Shown: positions 1-5,747, counted from the stretch's first letter. The stretch is 8,485 bases of DNA from an uncultured Eubacteriales bacterium (GCA_900321515.1 ONWI01000143.1:1-8485); one strand, 5' to 3'. Notes: generated from the sequence alone by a model not told the origin. Translations and numbers: made by a program.

Positions 1-880
1 TCAGGATCGCTATATCCTGAAGCATTTCCTTGCGTCTGTCACCGAAGCCAGGCGCCTTCACGCATACGCAGGTGAATGTGCCTCTGAGCTTGTTGACAAT
101 AAGGGTGGACAGCGCGTCGCCTTCCACATCCTCGGCGATGATGACGAGCTTCTTGCCCATCTTGACGATCTGCTCGAGCAGCGGAAGTATCTCCTGTATG
201 GAGGAAATCTTCTTGTCTGTGATGAGAACCAGCGCGTCGTCAATCACTGCTTCCATCTTATCCGTATCGGTTACCATATAAGGCGAAATGTAGCCTCTGT
301 CGAACTGCATGCCTTCCACAACGTCGATGTCGGTCTTGGCGGTCTTGCCTTCCTCTACGGTGATAACGCCGTCCGCGCTCACCTTCTCCATTGCCTCGGC
401 GATGAGCTTGCCGATTGTCTCGTCTGCCGATGACACCGACGCAACCTTCGCGATATCCTCCGAGCCGTTGACCGACTTGGAATTGGCGACAACCGCTTCG
501 GACGCCGCTTCCACCGCCTTGGCGATGCCCTTCTTGACAAACATCGGGTTCGCGCCGCCGGTCACGTTCTTCATGCCCTCCCGGATGAGCGCCTGCGCCA
601 GCAGCGTCGCTGTGGTCGTGCCGTCGCCCGCTACGTCGTTGGTCTTGGTCGCAACTTCCTTGACAAGCTGCGCCCCCATGTTCTCAAAGGGATCGTCAAG
701 CTCGATCTCCTTGGCGATGGTCACTCCGTCGTTTGTGATGAGCGGGGCGCCGAATTTCTTATCCAGCACTACGTTTCTGCCCTTCGGACCCAGTGTGATC
801 TTGACCGTATTGGCAAGCTGATCTATACCTGACTGGAGAGACTTGCGTGCTTCCTCTCCGTAAAGAATTATCTTTGACAT
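1..880 (-). CDS. groEL: Chaperonin GroEL (Hsp60), 5' part; 3' end outside window
   Basis: The gene encodes the large subunit of the ATP-driven cytoplasmic folding chamber that works with GroES. About 293 of the usual ~540 codons are present; the gene leaves the window at base 1. The start MSKIILYGEEARKSL is typical of clostridial GroEL. The ATP site is intact: TLGPKGRNV at residues 29-37, and NDVAGDGTTT at 81-90, where D86 corresponds to the catalytic Asp87 of E. coli. The apical domain begins near residue 190 with FDRGYISPYM and continues through KAPGFGDRR close to the window edge. The ATG at 878-880 is preceded on the minus strand by a perfect AGGAGG (889-894) at 8 nt spacing. It lies 32 nt downstream of the groES stop, so the two genes share the CIRCE-controlled transcript. 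The visible part shows no defect. What is seen (family motifs) and what is known (GroEL function) agree fully. Confidence 0.98.
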   Translation of the reverse strand, partial: MSKIILYGEEARKSLQSGIDQLANTVKITLGPKGRNVVLDKKFGAPLITNDGVTIAKEIELDDPFENMGAQLVKEVATKTNDVAGDGTTTATLLAQALIREGMKNVTGGANPMFVKKGIAKAVEAASEAVVANSKSVNGSEDIAKVASVSSADETIGKLIAEAMEKVSADGVITVEEGKTAKTDIDVVEGMQFDRGYISPYMVTDTDKMEAVIDDALVLITDKKISSIQEILPLLEQIVKMGKKLVIIAEDVEGDALSTLIVNKLRGTFTCVCVKAPGFGDRRKEMLQDIAIL

Positions 881-912
881 AATTTATTCCTCCTGCAATT
901 CTAATAGCCTGA

Positions 913-1197
913 TTATTCGCACACGGCGAGAATGTCGCCTATGCGCACGATGACGAATTCCTCGCCGTCGATCTTGACCTCTGTGCCCGAATATTTGCTG
1001 GTAAGCACTTTATCGCCCGGCTTGACGGTCATTTCGACTTTTTCTCCGTCAACTACTCCGCCCGGGCCTACCGATATGACCTCTGCGATCTGCGGCTTCT
1101 CCTTGGATTTTGCTGTGAGTATGATGCCGGTCGCCGTGGTCTCCTCAGCCTCAACCATTTTGAGCACTACTCTGTCTGAAAGCGGTCTGATAGTCAT
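913..1197 (-). CDS. groES: Co-chaperonin GroES (Hsp10)
   Basis: This is the 94-residue co-chaperonin that caps the GroEL ring; the length matches the family. It begins MTIRPLSDRVVLK, the standard GroES N-terminus. The mobile loop spans about residues 16-30 (AEETTATGIILTAKS), with the GroEL-contacting hydrophobic patch GIIL at 24-27. Next come ISVGPGG at 41-47 and the core VKPGDKVLTSKYSGTEVK at 58-75. The frame stays open upstream to 1338, but that stretch runs through CIRCE and the leader hairpins and has no GroES similarity, so the ATG at 1195-1197 is the true start. AAAGGAAG at 1207-1214 is a serviceable ribosome site. It is the first gene of the groES-groEL operon, with groEL starting 32 nt after its stop. 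HrcA repression through CIRCE is expected from the operator; hrcA itself is not in the window. Confidence 0.98.
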   Translation of the reverse strand: MTIRPLSDRVVLKMVEAEETTATGIILTAKSKEKPQIAEVISVGPGGVVDGEKVEMTVKPGDKVLTSKYSGTEVKIDGEEFVIVRIGDILAVCE

Positions 1198-1217
1198 ATT
1201 ATTATTCTTCCTTTCAC

Positions 1218-1236
1218 TGCGGGCTTGACCCCCGCA
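1218..1236 (-). promoter_or_regulatory. groES leader hairpin next to the ribosome site
   Basis: TGCGGG (1218-1223) and CCCGCA (1231-1236) form a perfect 6-bp inverted repeat with a 7-nt loop in the groES leader. In the minus-strand mRNA the hairpin ends only a few nucleotides before the ribosome site AAAGGAAG, so it could affect ribosome loading or mRNA stability. The pairing is seen in the sequence; the role is inference. Confidence 0.45.
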
Positions 1237-1250
1237 AATAGTTCTTGCAG

Positions 1251-1278
1251 ATGACCCGCTTCTGCCTCTTCGGGTCAT
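1251..1278 (-). promoter_or_regulatory. groESL mRNA 5'-proximal hairpin abutting CIRCE
   Basis: ATGACCCG (1251-1258) and CGGGTCAT (1271-1278) form a perfect 8-bp inverted repeat with a 12-nt loop. It starts at the edge of the CIRCE element and would sit close to the 5' end of the groESL transcript. Likely roles are mRNA stabilisation or heat-dependent control; neither is shown by sequence alone. Confidence 0.5.
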
Positions 1279-1304
1279 TAGCACTCTCGTTCCCTGAGTG
1301 CTAA
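1278..1304 (-). promoter_or_regulatory. CIRCE operator (HrcA binding site)
   Basis: A perfect CIRCE palindrome: TTAGCACTC at 1278-1286, a 9-nt spacer, then GAGTGCTAA at 1296-1304. Every position of both arms matches the consensus. It starts 5 bp downstream of the groESL -10 box, so it covers the transcription start, the usual arrangement for repression by HrcA that is relieved by heat or misfolded protein. Confidence 0.98.
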
Positions 1305-1309
1305 ACTGT

Positions 1310-1338
1310 ATTATAATAACGTTTACAAAAAAAATCAA
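1310..1338 (-). promoter_or_regulatory. groESL sigma-A-type promoter
   Basis: On the minus strand there is a -35 of TTGATT (1333-1338), a 17-nt spacer, and a perfect -10 of TATAAT (1310-1315). The start of transcription would fall near 1303, inside CIRCE, giving a leader of roughly 105 nt before groES. The position directly upstream of CIRCE supports the call. Confidence 0.85.
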
Positions 1339-1399
1339 GTCCTTTTCTGCATTATTACATCTATTTTACAAATTTTTAATAAACATACTGTTTTACAAA
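1322..1399. repeat. Three copies of TTTACAAA in the divergent control region
   Basis: The octamer TTTACAAA occurs at 1322-1329, 1365-1372 and 1392-1399, all in the same orientation, between the groESL promoter and the promoter of the exported-protein gene. The first copy lies in the spacer of the groESL promoter, and the last ends 9 nt before the -35 of the rightward promoter. This could be a set of regulator sites or chance in A/T-rich DNA. Confidence 0.35.
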
Positions 1400-1407
1400 A
1401 AAACTGG

Positions 1408-1436
1408 TTGCACTTTTGGGCACTTTATGATATCAT
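1408..1436 (+). promoter_or_regulatory. Extended -10 promoter for the envelope gene group
   Basis: A -35 of TTGCAC (1408-1413), a 17-nt spacer ending in the extended element TGA (1428-1430), and a -10 of TATCAT (1431-1436). Transcription would begin near 1443, giving a leader of about 70 nt before the TTG start at 1512. The good spacing plus the extended TG makes it the best rightward promoter in this interval. Confidence 0.7.
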
Positions 1437-1443
1437 TTTAATG

Positions 1444-1467
1444 TTGACTCGGTTCAGGCTGTGTCAA
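1444..1467. promoter_or_regulatory. Inverted repeat at the start of the rightward transcript
   Basis: TTGAC (1444-1448) and GTCAA (1463-1467) form 5-bp arms; extending them to TTGACTC/GTGTCAA gives 6 of 7 matching positions. The repeat lies just after the predicted transcription start of the envelope gene group, a normal place for an operator. The arms are short, so chance is possible. Confidence 0.3.
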
Positions 1468-1511
1468 CAATATTCTATGTATACTATCTTATATGGAAAG
1501 CTGTGATATTC

Positions 1512-2192
1512 TTGTCAAAAAGTACGCGGATCGCCGTATCGTCATTCTCTTTCCTGCTTGTGCTCCTTGCCTTCAGCAGGTGCAGTTTTTCTACCACTGT
1601 TATCACCTCTTCCGATTCGCCGGACGTTGTGTTTACAGATTTCATCTCCGCGCTCAAGGACAAGAATTACGCCGGGGCAGATGCTTTTCTCGCGGACGGC
1701 GCTTCCATTGCTCCCGTCAATGAGACCGGCTACGCCTTCTTTGACGATTACGTCGCCGTTTGTCTCGGCTCGCTGAGCTGCGCTTCCGTGGGCAAACCTG
1801 AATACAACGGTACCTCAGCCAGAGTATCCGTCAGCCTCCGTTCGTTCGACAGGAACAGATTCGTCAGTTGGACCAAGGACAATATCTCCGGGCTCGAACA
1901 CGAATATATGATTCAGCATGATCTGAAGGAATTTGACAAGAACGACCGTAAGGCTGTCGATCAGGTCCTCTCAATGGCTGTCAGCAAGTTTGCCGCGCTT
2001 GACGACAGCGCACGCCTTTCCGAGGCTGAGATCAATGTGGATTTTGTTTTTTCCGACAAAAAGTGGAAGATTGTGGGCAACGACAACCTGATTAATTCAA
2101 TATTCGGAGGTAGCGATGACAATGGAATATTCGGAGGTAGCGATGACAATGGAAAAGCTCAGGAAAAATCTGAAGAAAAACCTCAGGAATAG
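1512..2192 (+). CDS. Exported or membrane-anchored protein of unknown function, possibly NTF2-like
   Basis: I do not recognise this gene as a named family. The TTG start at 1512 gives 226 residues. It is preferred because GGAAAG (1495-1500) lies 11 nt upstream and the product begins with a clean signal sequence: SKSTR, then a hydrophobic run at about residues 8-21. The frame is open back to a GTG at 1461, but that lies only about 18 nt into the predicted transcript. C24 follows LAFSR; the Arg at -1 makes a poor lipobox, so lipoprotein status is doubtful. From about residue 38 (DVVFTDFISALKDKNYAGAD) to KKWKIVGNDNLI (183-194) the pattern resembles small exported NTF2-like domains: an early helix with an 'x-x-Y-x-x-A' run and a terminal strand with WKI. 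The tail holds IFGGSDDNG twice (197-214) and an acidic, Gln/Lys-rich end. The gene overlaps the next one by up to 77 bp, implying translational coupling. Confidence 0.8.
   Translation: MSKSTRIAVSSFSFLLVLLAFSRCSFSTTVITSSDSPDVVFTDFISALKDKNYAGADAFLADGASIAPVNETGYAFFDDYVAVCLGSLSCASVGKPEYNGTSARVSVSLRSFDRNRFVSWTKDNISGLEHEYMIQHDLKEFDKNDRKAVDQVLSMAVSKFAALDDSARLSEAEINVDFVFSDKKWKIVGNDNLINSIFGGSDDNGIFGGSDDNGKAQEKSEEKPQE
2099..2154 (+). repeat. 27-bp tandem duplication of a ribosome site and start codons
   Basis: Two perfect 27-bp copies lie at 2099-2125 and 2126-2152, with 2 further matching bases. Each contains GGAGGT (2106-2111 and 2133-2138) followed 4 nt later by ATG (2116, 2143) and a second ATG 6 nt on (2122, 2149). 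As 27 is nine codons, both overlapping genes stay in frame: the upstream protein gains IFGGSDDNG and the downstream one gains MTMEYSEVA. Confidence 0.95.
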
Positions 2193-3192
2193 TGTGAGCA
2201 CCAAAAAAAGGCTTTATTTCATGATTCTGAGCCTTGTTCTGATCTTTATGCTGAACTTTCTCGCTTTCTCCCCTTCCACGGTGGTCAAGCAGATCAGCAT
2301 GACTAAAAATATCTCTTCGGCTTACCTTAACAACGAAATCAATACGATTCTCTCGGAAACCACCGACGCAGAGGTCGTTCGTATGCTTCCCTACGATTTC
2401 AGCGCGCCTAAGACCAAGCCCGACAAGAATAATTTTTTTACCGAGGACAAAAAAACCTGCTACAAGGACAGCACCATCGAAGTGACCTGCTGGAAGGAAG
2501 TCAGCAAGATCAATAAGGCTGAGGTCTGCTTTGCCGATATTAAAATCAAGCATCCCTCACAGTTCCGCAGGCAGTGGGCAAACGGCGACTACAATTCCAA
2601 CAAGACACAGTATCCTACCAACATCTTCCGGCTCTCCAACGGCGTCGTCGGAATGTCCTCCGATTTTTACAAGTTCAGAAGGTTCGGCGTAATAGTTCAG
2701 TACGGAAAGGTCATCTGCGACAGAAGAAGCACCAATTCCCGCCAGAAATATCTCGATGTGCTTACCATTGATTACAACGGCGATTTCCATATCTGGAACG
2801 ACAGCGAACTCAGCGAACATATCCGTCAGCACGGCGCCGATGATATCATGCTTTCCTTCACATTCGGCCCAGCCCTTATCAGGGACGGCGTTCCATACGA
2901 CCCCGCCGTCGAAAAGGATTATCCGCTCGGCGAGCCTTATATGCGCTCCGGCAGGGCGGCTATCGGTCAGATCGGCAAGCTCCACTATCTGCTCTGCACG
3001 TTCGGCGTCCCCGGTCTTCAGCGCTATCGGATGGCGGAGGTTATGGCTGAAAAGAACTGCACCACCGCCTACAACCTCGACGGCGGTCAGTCCGGCACCA
3101 TGATCATCAAAAACAGGGTCTACAACAAGATCGCCTACAAGGGCAGCGAAAGACCTATGAGCGATGTGCTCTATTTCTGCTCTGCCGAATAG
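2116..3192 (+). CDS. Membrane-anchored phosphodiester glycosidase family protein (NAGPA domain)
   Basis: The 358-residue product (349 if started at 2143) has a basic N-terminus, one membrane helix at about residues 32-52 (LYFMILSLVLIFMLNFLAF), a variable linker, then a NAGPA-type domain from about 135 to the end. Family signatures are FGPALIRDG (250-258), R280 with AIGQ (283-286), NLDGGQSGTM (320-329) and RPMSDVLYF (346-354). The family, named for the human enzyme that uncovers mannose-6-phosphate, cleaves sugar phosphodiesters; bacterial members are usually exported and their substrates are mostly unknown. The domain should lie outside the membrane, anchored by the helix, with a cell-surface polymer or sugar-phosphodiester as a plausible but unproven target. 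Four Met codons (2116, 2122, 2143, 2149) sit behind duplicated GGAGGT sites, so the true start is uncertain. It overlaps the upstream gene and lies 18 nt before the Lgt-like gene, suggesting one operon. Confidence 0.9.
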   Translation: MTMEYSEVAMTMEKLRKNLKKNLRNSVSTKKRLYFMILSLVLIFMLNFLAFSPSTVVKQISMTKNISSAYLNNEINTILSETTDAEVVRMLPYDFSAPKTKPDKNNFFTEDKKTCYKDSTIEVTCWKEVSKINKAEVCFADIKIKHPSQFRRQWANGDYNSNKTQYPTNIFRLSNGVVGMSSDFYKFRRFGVIVQYGKVICDRRSTNSRQKYLDVLTIDYNGDFHIWNDSELSEHIRQHGADDIMLSFTFGPALIRDGVPYDPAVEKDYPLGEPYMRSGRAAIGQIGKLHYLLCTFGVPGLQRYRMAEVMAEKNCTTAYNLDGGQSGTMIIKNRVYNKIAYKGSERPMSDVLYFCSAE

Positions 3193-3210
3193 GAACAGGG
3201 GGTATTTGTT

Positions 3211-4350
3211 TTGGAAAATCAATTGATGCTGGTACTTGGCAATGTTGAGATAAGCTGGTTCGCTGTGTTTACCGCCATCGCCTGTCTGGTCGGAACCTGC
3301 GCCGCCTGCCTGCTCCGCACGGTGCAGAAGAAAGAAATTTCCGACATCTTCGTCTGCGTTACTTACGGCGTGCCTCTCGGTCTGCTTTTCGGCAGACTGC
3401 TGTATATCTTCTTTTCCAGCAACATCCTCACCGGATTGGCCCAGTACCTGAACATTACCAACGGCGGCTTCGGTCTTTACGGCGTTATTTTCGGCGTTTT
3501 CCTCGCCGCTGTGATCGCCTGCCTCTTCTACAGGGCAGAAGGGCTCGGCTCCCTGCTCGACTGTCTCGCTGTCGGCGGCGCGCTGGCTATCGCTGTCGGC
3601 AGATTCGCAACCGCCTTCACTTCCGCGGAAATCGGTTACGAGGTCGGCTTCAAAGCGTTCGCTGTCTACGACAGCAATCAGAATATCTACAATCTGGCGG
3701 TTTATAAGCTCGACGGCATTTACGAGACCGTGATCTTTCTTATCTGCCTCTGGTTCTTCTCCTATTGCATCAAAAACACCGACCATACGATTTCCTCCGG
3801 TATCACCGCTCTGCTTATGCTCGCCCTCCACGGCACCAATCAGGTCGTTATGGACAGCATGCGCGCCGACCCCCTCAAGCTCGGTATGAATGAGTTTATC
3901 AAAATCTCACAGATTCTCGGTATCGCCTGCTGTATTATTATCCTTGCGGCGTTTATGATTATTTCAGCCAGATCCGGCGGCTTCGGCAAATTCCATATTC
4001 TCTCGCTGCTCCTTATCGTCGTCGCTGTTGTACTCGGCGTTTTCGGCGAATACCGCGTCGGCAGTTCCAATTACATCAGCAACCATCTCATTATGTTTGC
4101 CGGCATGGTCATTCTCGACTGGCTGACCGTCGCTTTCGCTCTGATGAGCGTCGATTCTCCCGCCGCTAAGGAACTCGCCGCTCCTGCCGCTCCGCAGCCT
4201 ATGGCTGCTTCTTCTGCCGCCGTTTCGGCGCCCGCCCCGGACAACATTCCGGAGACGGCTGCGCCTCACTCCTCCCCCGACGGCTCCGATAACGACCCAA
4301 ATATCGACTTTAACGGCCTGTTGGCTGAGCTTAAGACCCTCAACAAATAA
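3211..4350 (+). CDS. Lgt-like polytopic membrane protein with atypical active site and Ala/Pro/Ser tail
   Basis: The 379-residue product has about seven hydrophobic segments between residues 10 and 315. Its layout follows prolipoprotein diacylglyceryl transferase (Lgt), which adds a diacylglyceryl group to lipobox cysteines: GRLLYI (61-66), GGFGLYGVIFG (85-95), VGRFATAF (129-136), YETVIF (171-176), and MDSMRADPLKLG (214-225) before another helix, matching Lgt's E-x-x-R near the C-terminus. Several usual Lgt residues differ. The conserved His of the HGG motif (E. coli H103) aligns with Y90, and the Asn of GRxGNF is replaced, while R131 and R218 remain. It is also longer than typical Lgt, with an Ala/Pro/Ser-rich tail (318-360) ending IDFNGLLAELKTLNK. 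It may be a paralogue with altered chemistry or a non-enzymatic relative. The TTG start is supported by AGGGGG (3197-3202) 8 nt upstream. It is the third gene of the compact envelope group. Confidence 0.75.
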   Translation: MENQLMLVLGNVEISWFAVFTAIACLVGTCAACLLRTVQKKEISDIFVCVTYGVPLGLLFGRLLYIFFSSNILTGLAQYLNITNGGFGLYGVIFGVFLAAVIACLFYRAEGLGSLLDCLAVGGALAIAVGRFATAFTSAEIGYEVGFKAFAVYDSNQNIYNLAVYKLDGIYETVIFLICLWFFSYCIKNTDHTISSGITALLMLALHGTNQVVMDSMRADPLKLGMNEFIKISQILGIACCIIILAAFMIISARSGGFGKFHILSLLLIVVAVVLGVFGEYRVGSSNYISNHLIMFAGMVILDWLTVAFALMSVDSPAAKELAAPAAPQPMAASSAAVSAPAPDNIPETAAPHSSPDGSDNDPNIDFNGLLAELKTLNK

Positions 4351-4358
4351 TTATCCGC

Positions 4359-4397
4359 GAACCTTCGGCATATTGACTGTATGACGGAGGTTCTTTT
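4359..4397 (+). terminator. Hairpin with short T tract after the Lgt-like gene
   Basis: Two 14-nt arms, 4359-4372 and 4380-4393, pair with one T-G wobble and one G-A mismatch around a 7-nt loop, followed by TTTT (4394-4397) and then GTG. The stem is long but the T tract is short, so it may be a partial terminator. It starts 9 nt after the Lgt-like stop and ends about 20 nt before the HAD gene, which has no clear promoter of its own and may depend on readthrough. Confidence 0.65.
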
Positions 4398-4417
4398 GTG
4401 TAAGGATGTGAACCTGA

Positions 4418-5080
4418 ATGTCCGGTTTAAGATTCAAAGGCGCTGTTTTCGATATGGACGGGGTGCTCGTGGACAGCGAACGGCTGTATATGCGCTTCTG
4501 GCGTGAAGCCTGCGCCTCTTTCGGCTTTGATATGTCCGATGAAATGGCGCTCAGCCTGCGCAGCAATTCCCCCGAAACCGCTATACCCAAATTCGCCGCG
4601 TGGTTCGGCTCGTCAGCCGATTATTACGCGATCCGGCAGCTCAGACGAACTCTGATGGCTGATTTCATCGATAAACTCGGAGTGGATACTAAGCCCGGTG
4701 CTTCTGAAATTCTGCATTATCTCAAGGTTAACGGGGTGAAGCTCGCGCTTGCCACCGCTTCCCCCGTCAGAAGGGCACGGCATTATCTGGAACCTCACGG
4801 CATGTTCGGTCTCTTCGACGCCGTGGTGAGCGGAACCTCCGTCGCCCGGAGCAAGCCCGCGCCCGACATCTACCTCGCGGCTGTCGGAATGCTCGGTCTC
4901 GACCCGCGGGAGTGCTTCGCCGTGGAGGATTCCCCCGCCGGTATTCTCTCGGCAAAATCCGCCGGCTGCTTCACTGTGATGGTGCCCGATCTTACGCAGC
5001 CGGACGACGATATTTTGCCTTGCATCGACTTTTTGGCACGCGATCTCTCCGAAATCAGAATCATCACAGCTTGCTCCTGA
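4418..5080 (+). CDS. HAD-superfamily hydrolase, beta-phosphoglucomutase-like phosphatase subfamily
   Basis: This 220-residue cytoplasmic enzyme has all four HAD motifs. Motif I is FDMDGVLVDSE (11-21), with nucleophile D12 and acid/base D14; motif II is ATASP (112-116); motif III is K146 in RSKPAPD; motif IV is VEDSPAGI (169-176), with metal ligands E170 and D171. A helical C1 cap lies at about 16-85. The length fits the family. In L. lactis beta-phosphoglucomutase, His20 of the first helix is important; here the aligned position is Y24, so a general sugar-phosphate or similar phosphatase is more likely than true beta-PGM. The exact substrate cannot be read from sequence. The ATG at 4418 has AAGGA (4402-4406) 11 nt upstream. 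It follows the terminator-like hairpin of the envelope group, and its last 17 bp overlap the convergent sigK. Confidence 0.93.
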   Translation: MSGLRFKGAVFDMDGVLVDSERLYMRFWREACASFGFDMSDEMALSLRSNSPETAIPKFAAWFGSSADYYAIRQLRRTLMADFIDKLGVDTKPGASEILHYLKVNGVKLALATASPVRRARHYLEPHGMFGLFDAVVSGTSVARSKPAPDIYLAAVGMLGLDPRECFAVEDSPAGILSAKSAGCFTVMVPDLTQPDDDILPCIDFLARDLSEIRIITACS

Positions 5081-5747
5081 TGCTCTCCAGTATCCTTTTT
5101 TCGATTCGGCTCACATAGGAACGCGATATATTCAGCTCCGCGGCTATCTCGCGCTGTGTGAGCGGTTTGCGCCCGTTCAGTCCGTATCGCTCCGTGATGA
5201 TCCTGCGTTCGGTCTCGTCGAGTTCTTCACGAAGGATCCGCCTGAGTTTTTCGCATTTTATCGCCCTGTCGATGTCGTCCGAAATCGTGTCGTCCACCGC
5301 TATTATGTCCATCAGCGTCAGCACGTTCCCGTTGCGGTCGGTCTCTATCGGCTCGTTGATGGATATGTCCAGCGCGCTCTTTTTCCCCCCGCGGAGAAAC
5401 ATCAGTATCTCGTTCTGTATGCAGGTCGCCGCGTAGGACGAAAATTTCGAGCTCTTTTCCGGACGGAAGCTGTCTACCGCCTTGATCAGCCCTATTGTGC
5501 CTATTGATATCAGGTCGTCTCCGTCCGGCACCGCCGCGCTGTACTTCTTGCTGACGTGCGCTACCAGCCGCAGATTGTGCTCTATCAGCTTCTGACGCGC
5601 TGCGCGGTCCCCTGCCGCCATCGCGTCTATGTATTTCCTCTCTTCCGTTGCCGACAGCCTCGGCGGAAATCCAGATATCGACGATACGCTCAGAAACAGA
5701 CTGTACAGTCCCTTCACCGCTTCCGTCAGCGTCATGATCAGGTTCAT
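5064..5747 (-). CDS. sigK: Sporulation sigma factor SigK (mother cell)
   Basis: A 227-residue sigma-70-family factor of the SigE/SigK group, expected to direct late mother-cell transcription (coat, cortex, maturation) during endospore formation. Region 2 runs from about 52 to 120: LIEHNLRLVAHVSKKY, DLISIGTIGLIKAVDSF, and the core-binding/-10 recognition stretch SSYAATCIQNEILMFLR. Region 4.2 (197-222, TQREIAAELNISRSYVSRIEKR) is the -35-binding helix-turn-helix and matches SigK better than SigE. The N-terminal 25 residues are moderately hydrophobic (KGLYSLFLSVSSISGF), as in the pro-sequence of pro-SigK, so proteolytic activation is plausible. The gene is complete and is not split by a skin-type element. 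The ATG at 5745-5747 follows a run of seven G (minus strand, 5756-5762) at 8 nt; a second in-frame Met lies 4 codons in. No convincing SigE-type promoter was found upstream. It converges on the HAD gene. Confidence 0.93.
   Translation of the reverse strand: MNLIMTLTEAVKGLYSLFLSVSSISGFPPRLSATEERKYIDAMAAGDRAARQKLIEHNLRLVAHVSKKYSAAVPDGDDLISIGTIGLIKAVDSFRPEKSSKFSSYAATCIQNEILMFLRGGKKSALDISINEPIETDRNGNVLTLMDIIAVDDTISDDIDRAIKCEKLRRILREELDETERRIITERYGLNGRKPLTQREIAAELNISRSYVSRIEKRILESIRSKL

Noticed and set aside
1198..1338. 47-codon N-terminal extension of GroES
   Set aside because: It would translate CIRCE, the promoter -10 region and the leader hairpins; the 94-residue form has the standard GroES N-terminus and length.
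1461..1511. GTG start extending the exported protein by 17 residues
   Set aside because: It would lie about 18 nt into the predicted transcript with no good ribosome site, and the extension would place a second hydrophobic stretch before a clean signal sequence.
2557..3831. A 424-codon open frame on the minus strand across the glycosidase and Lgt-like genes
   Set aside because: It mirrors the codon bias of two well-supported plus-strand genes, is rich in Asp/Glu/Val/Ala as antisense frames are here, spans two genes and their gap, and has no recognisable domain or ribosome site.
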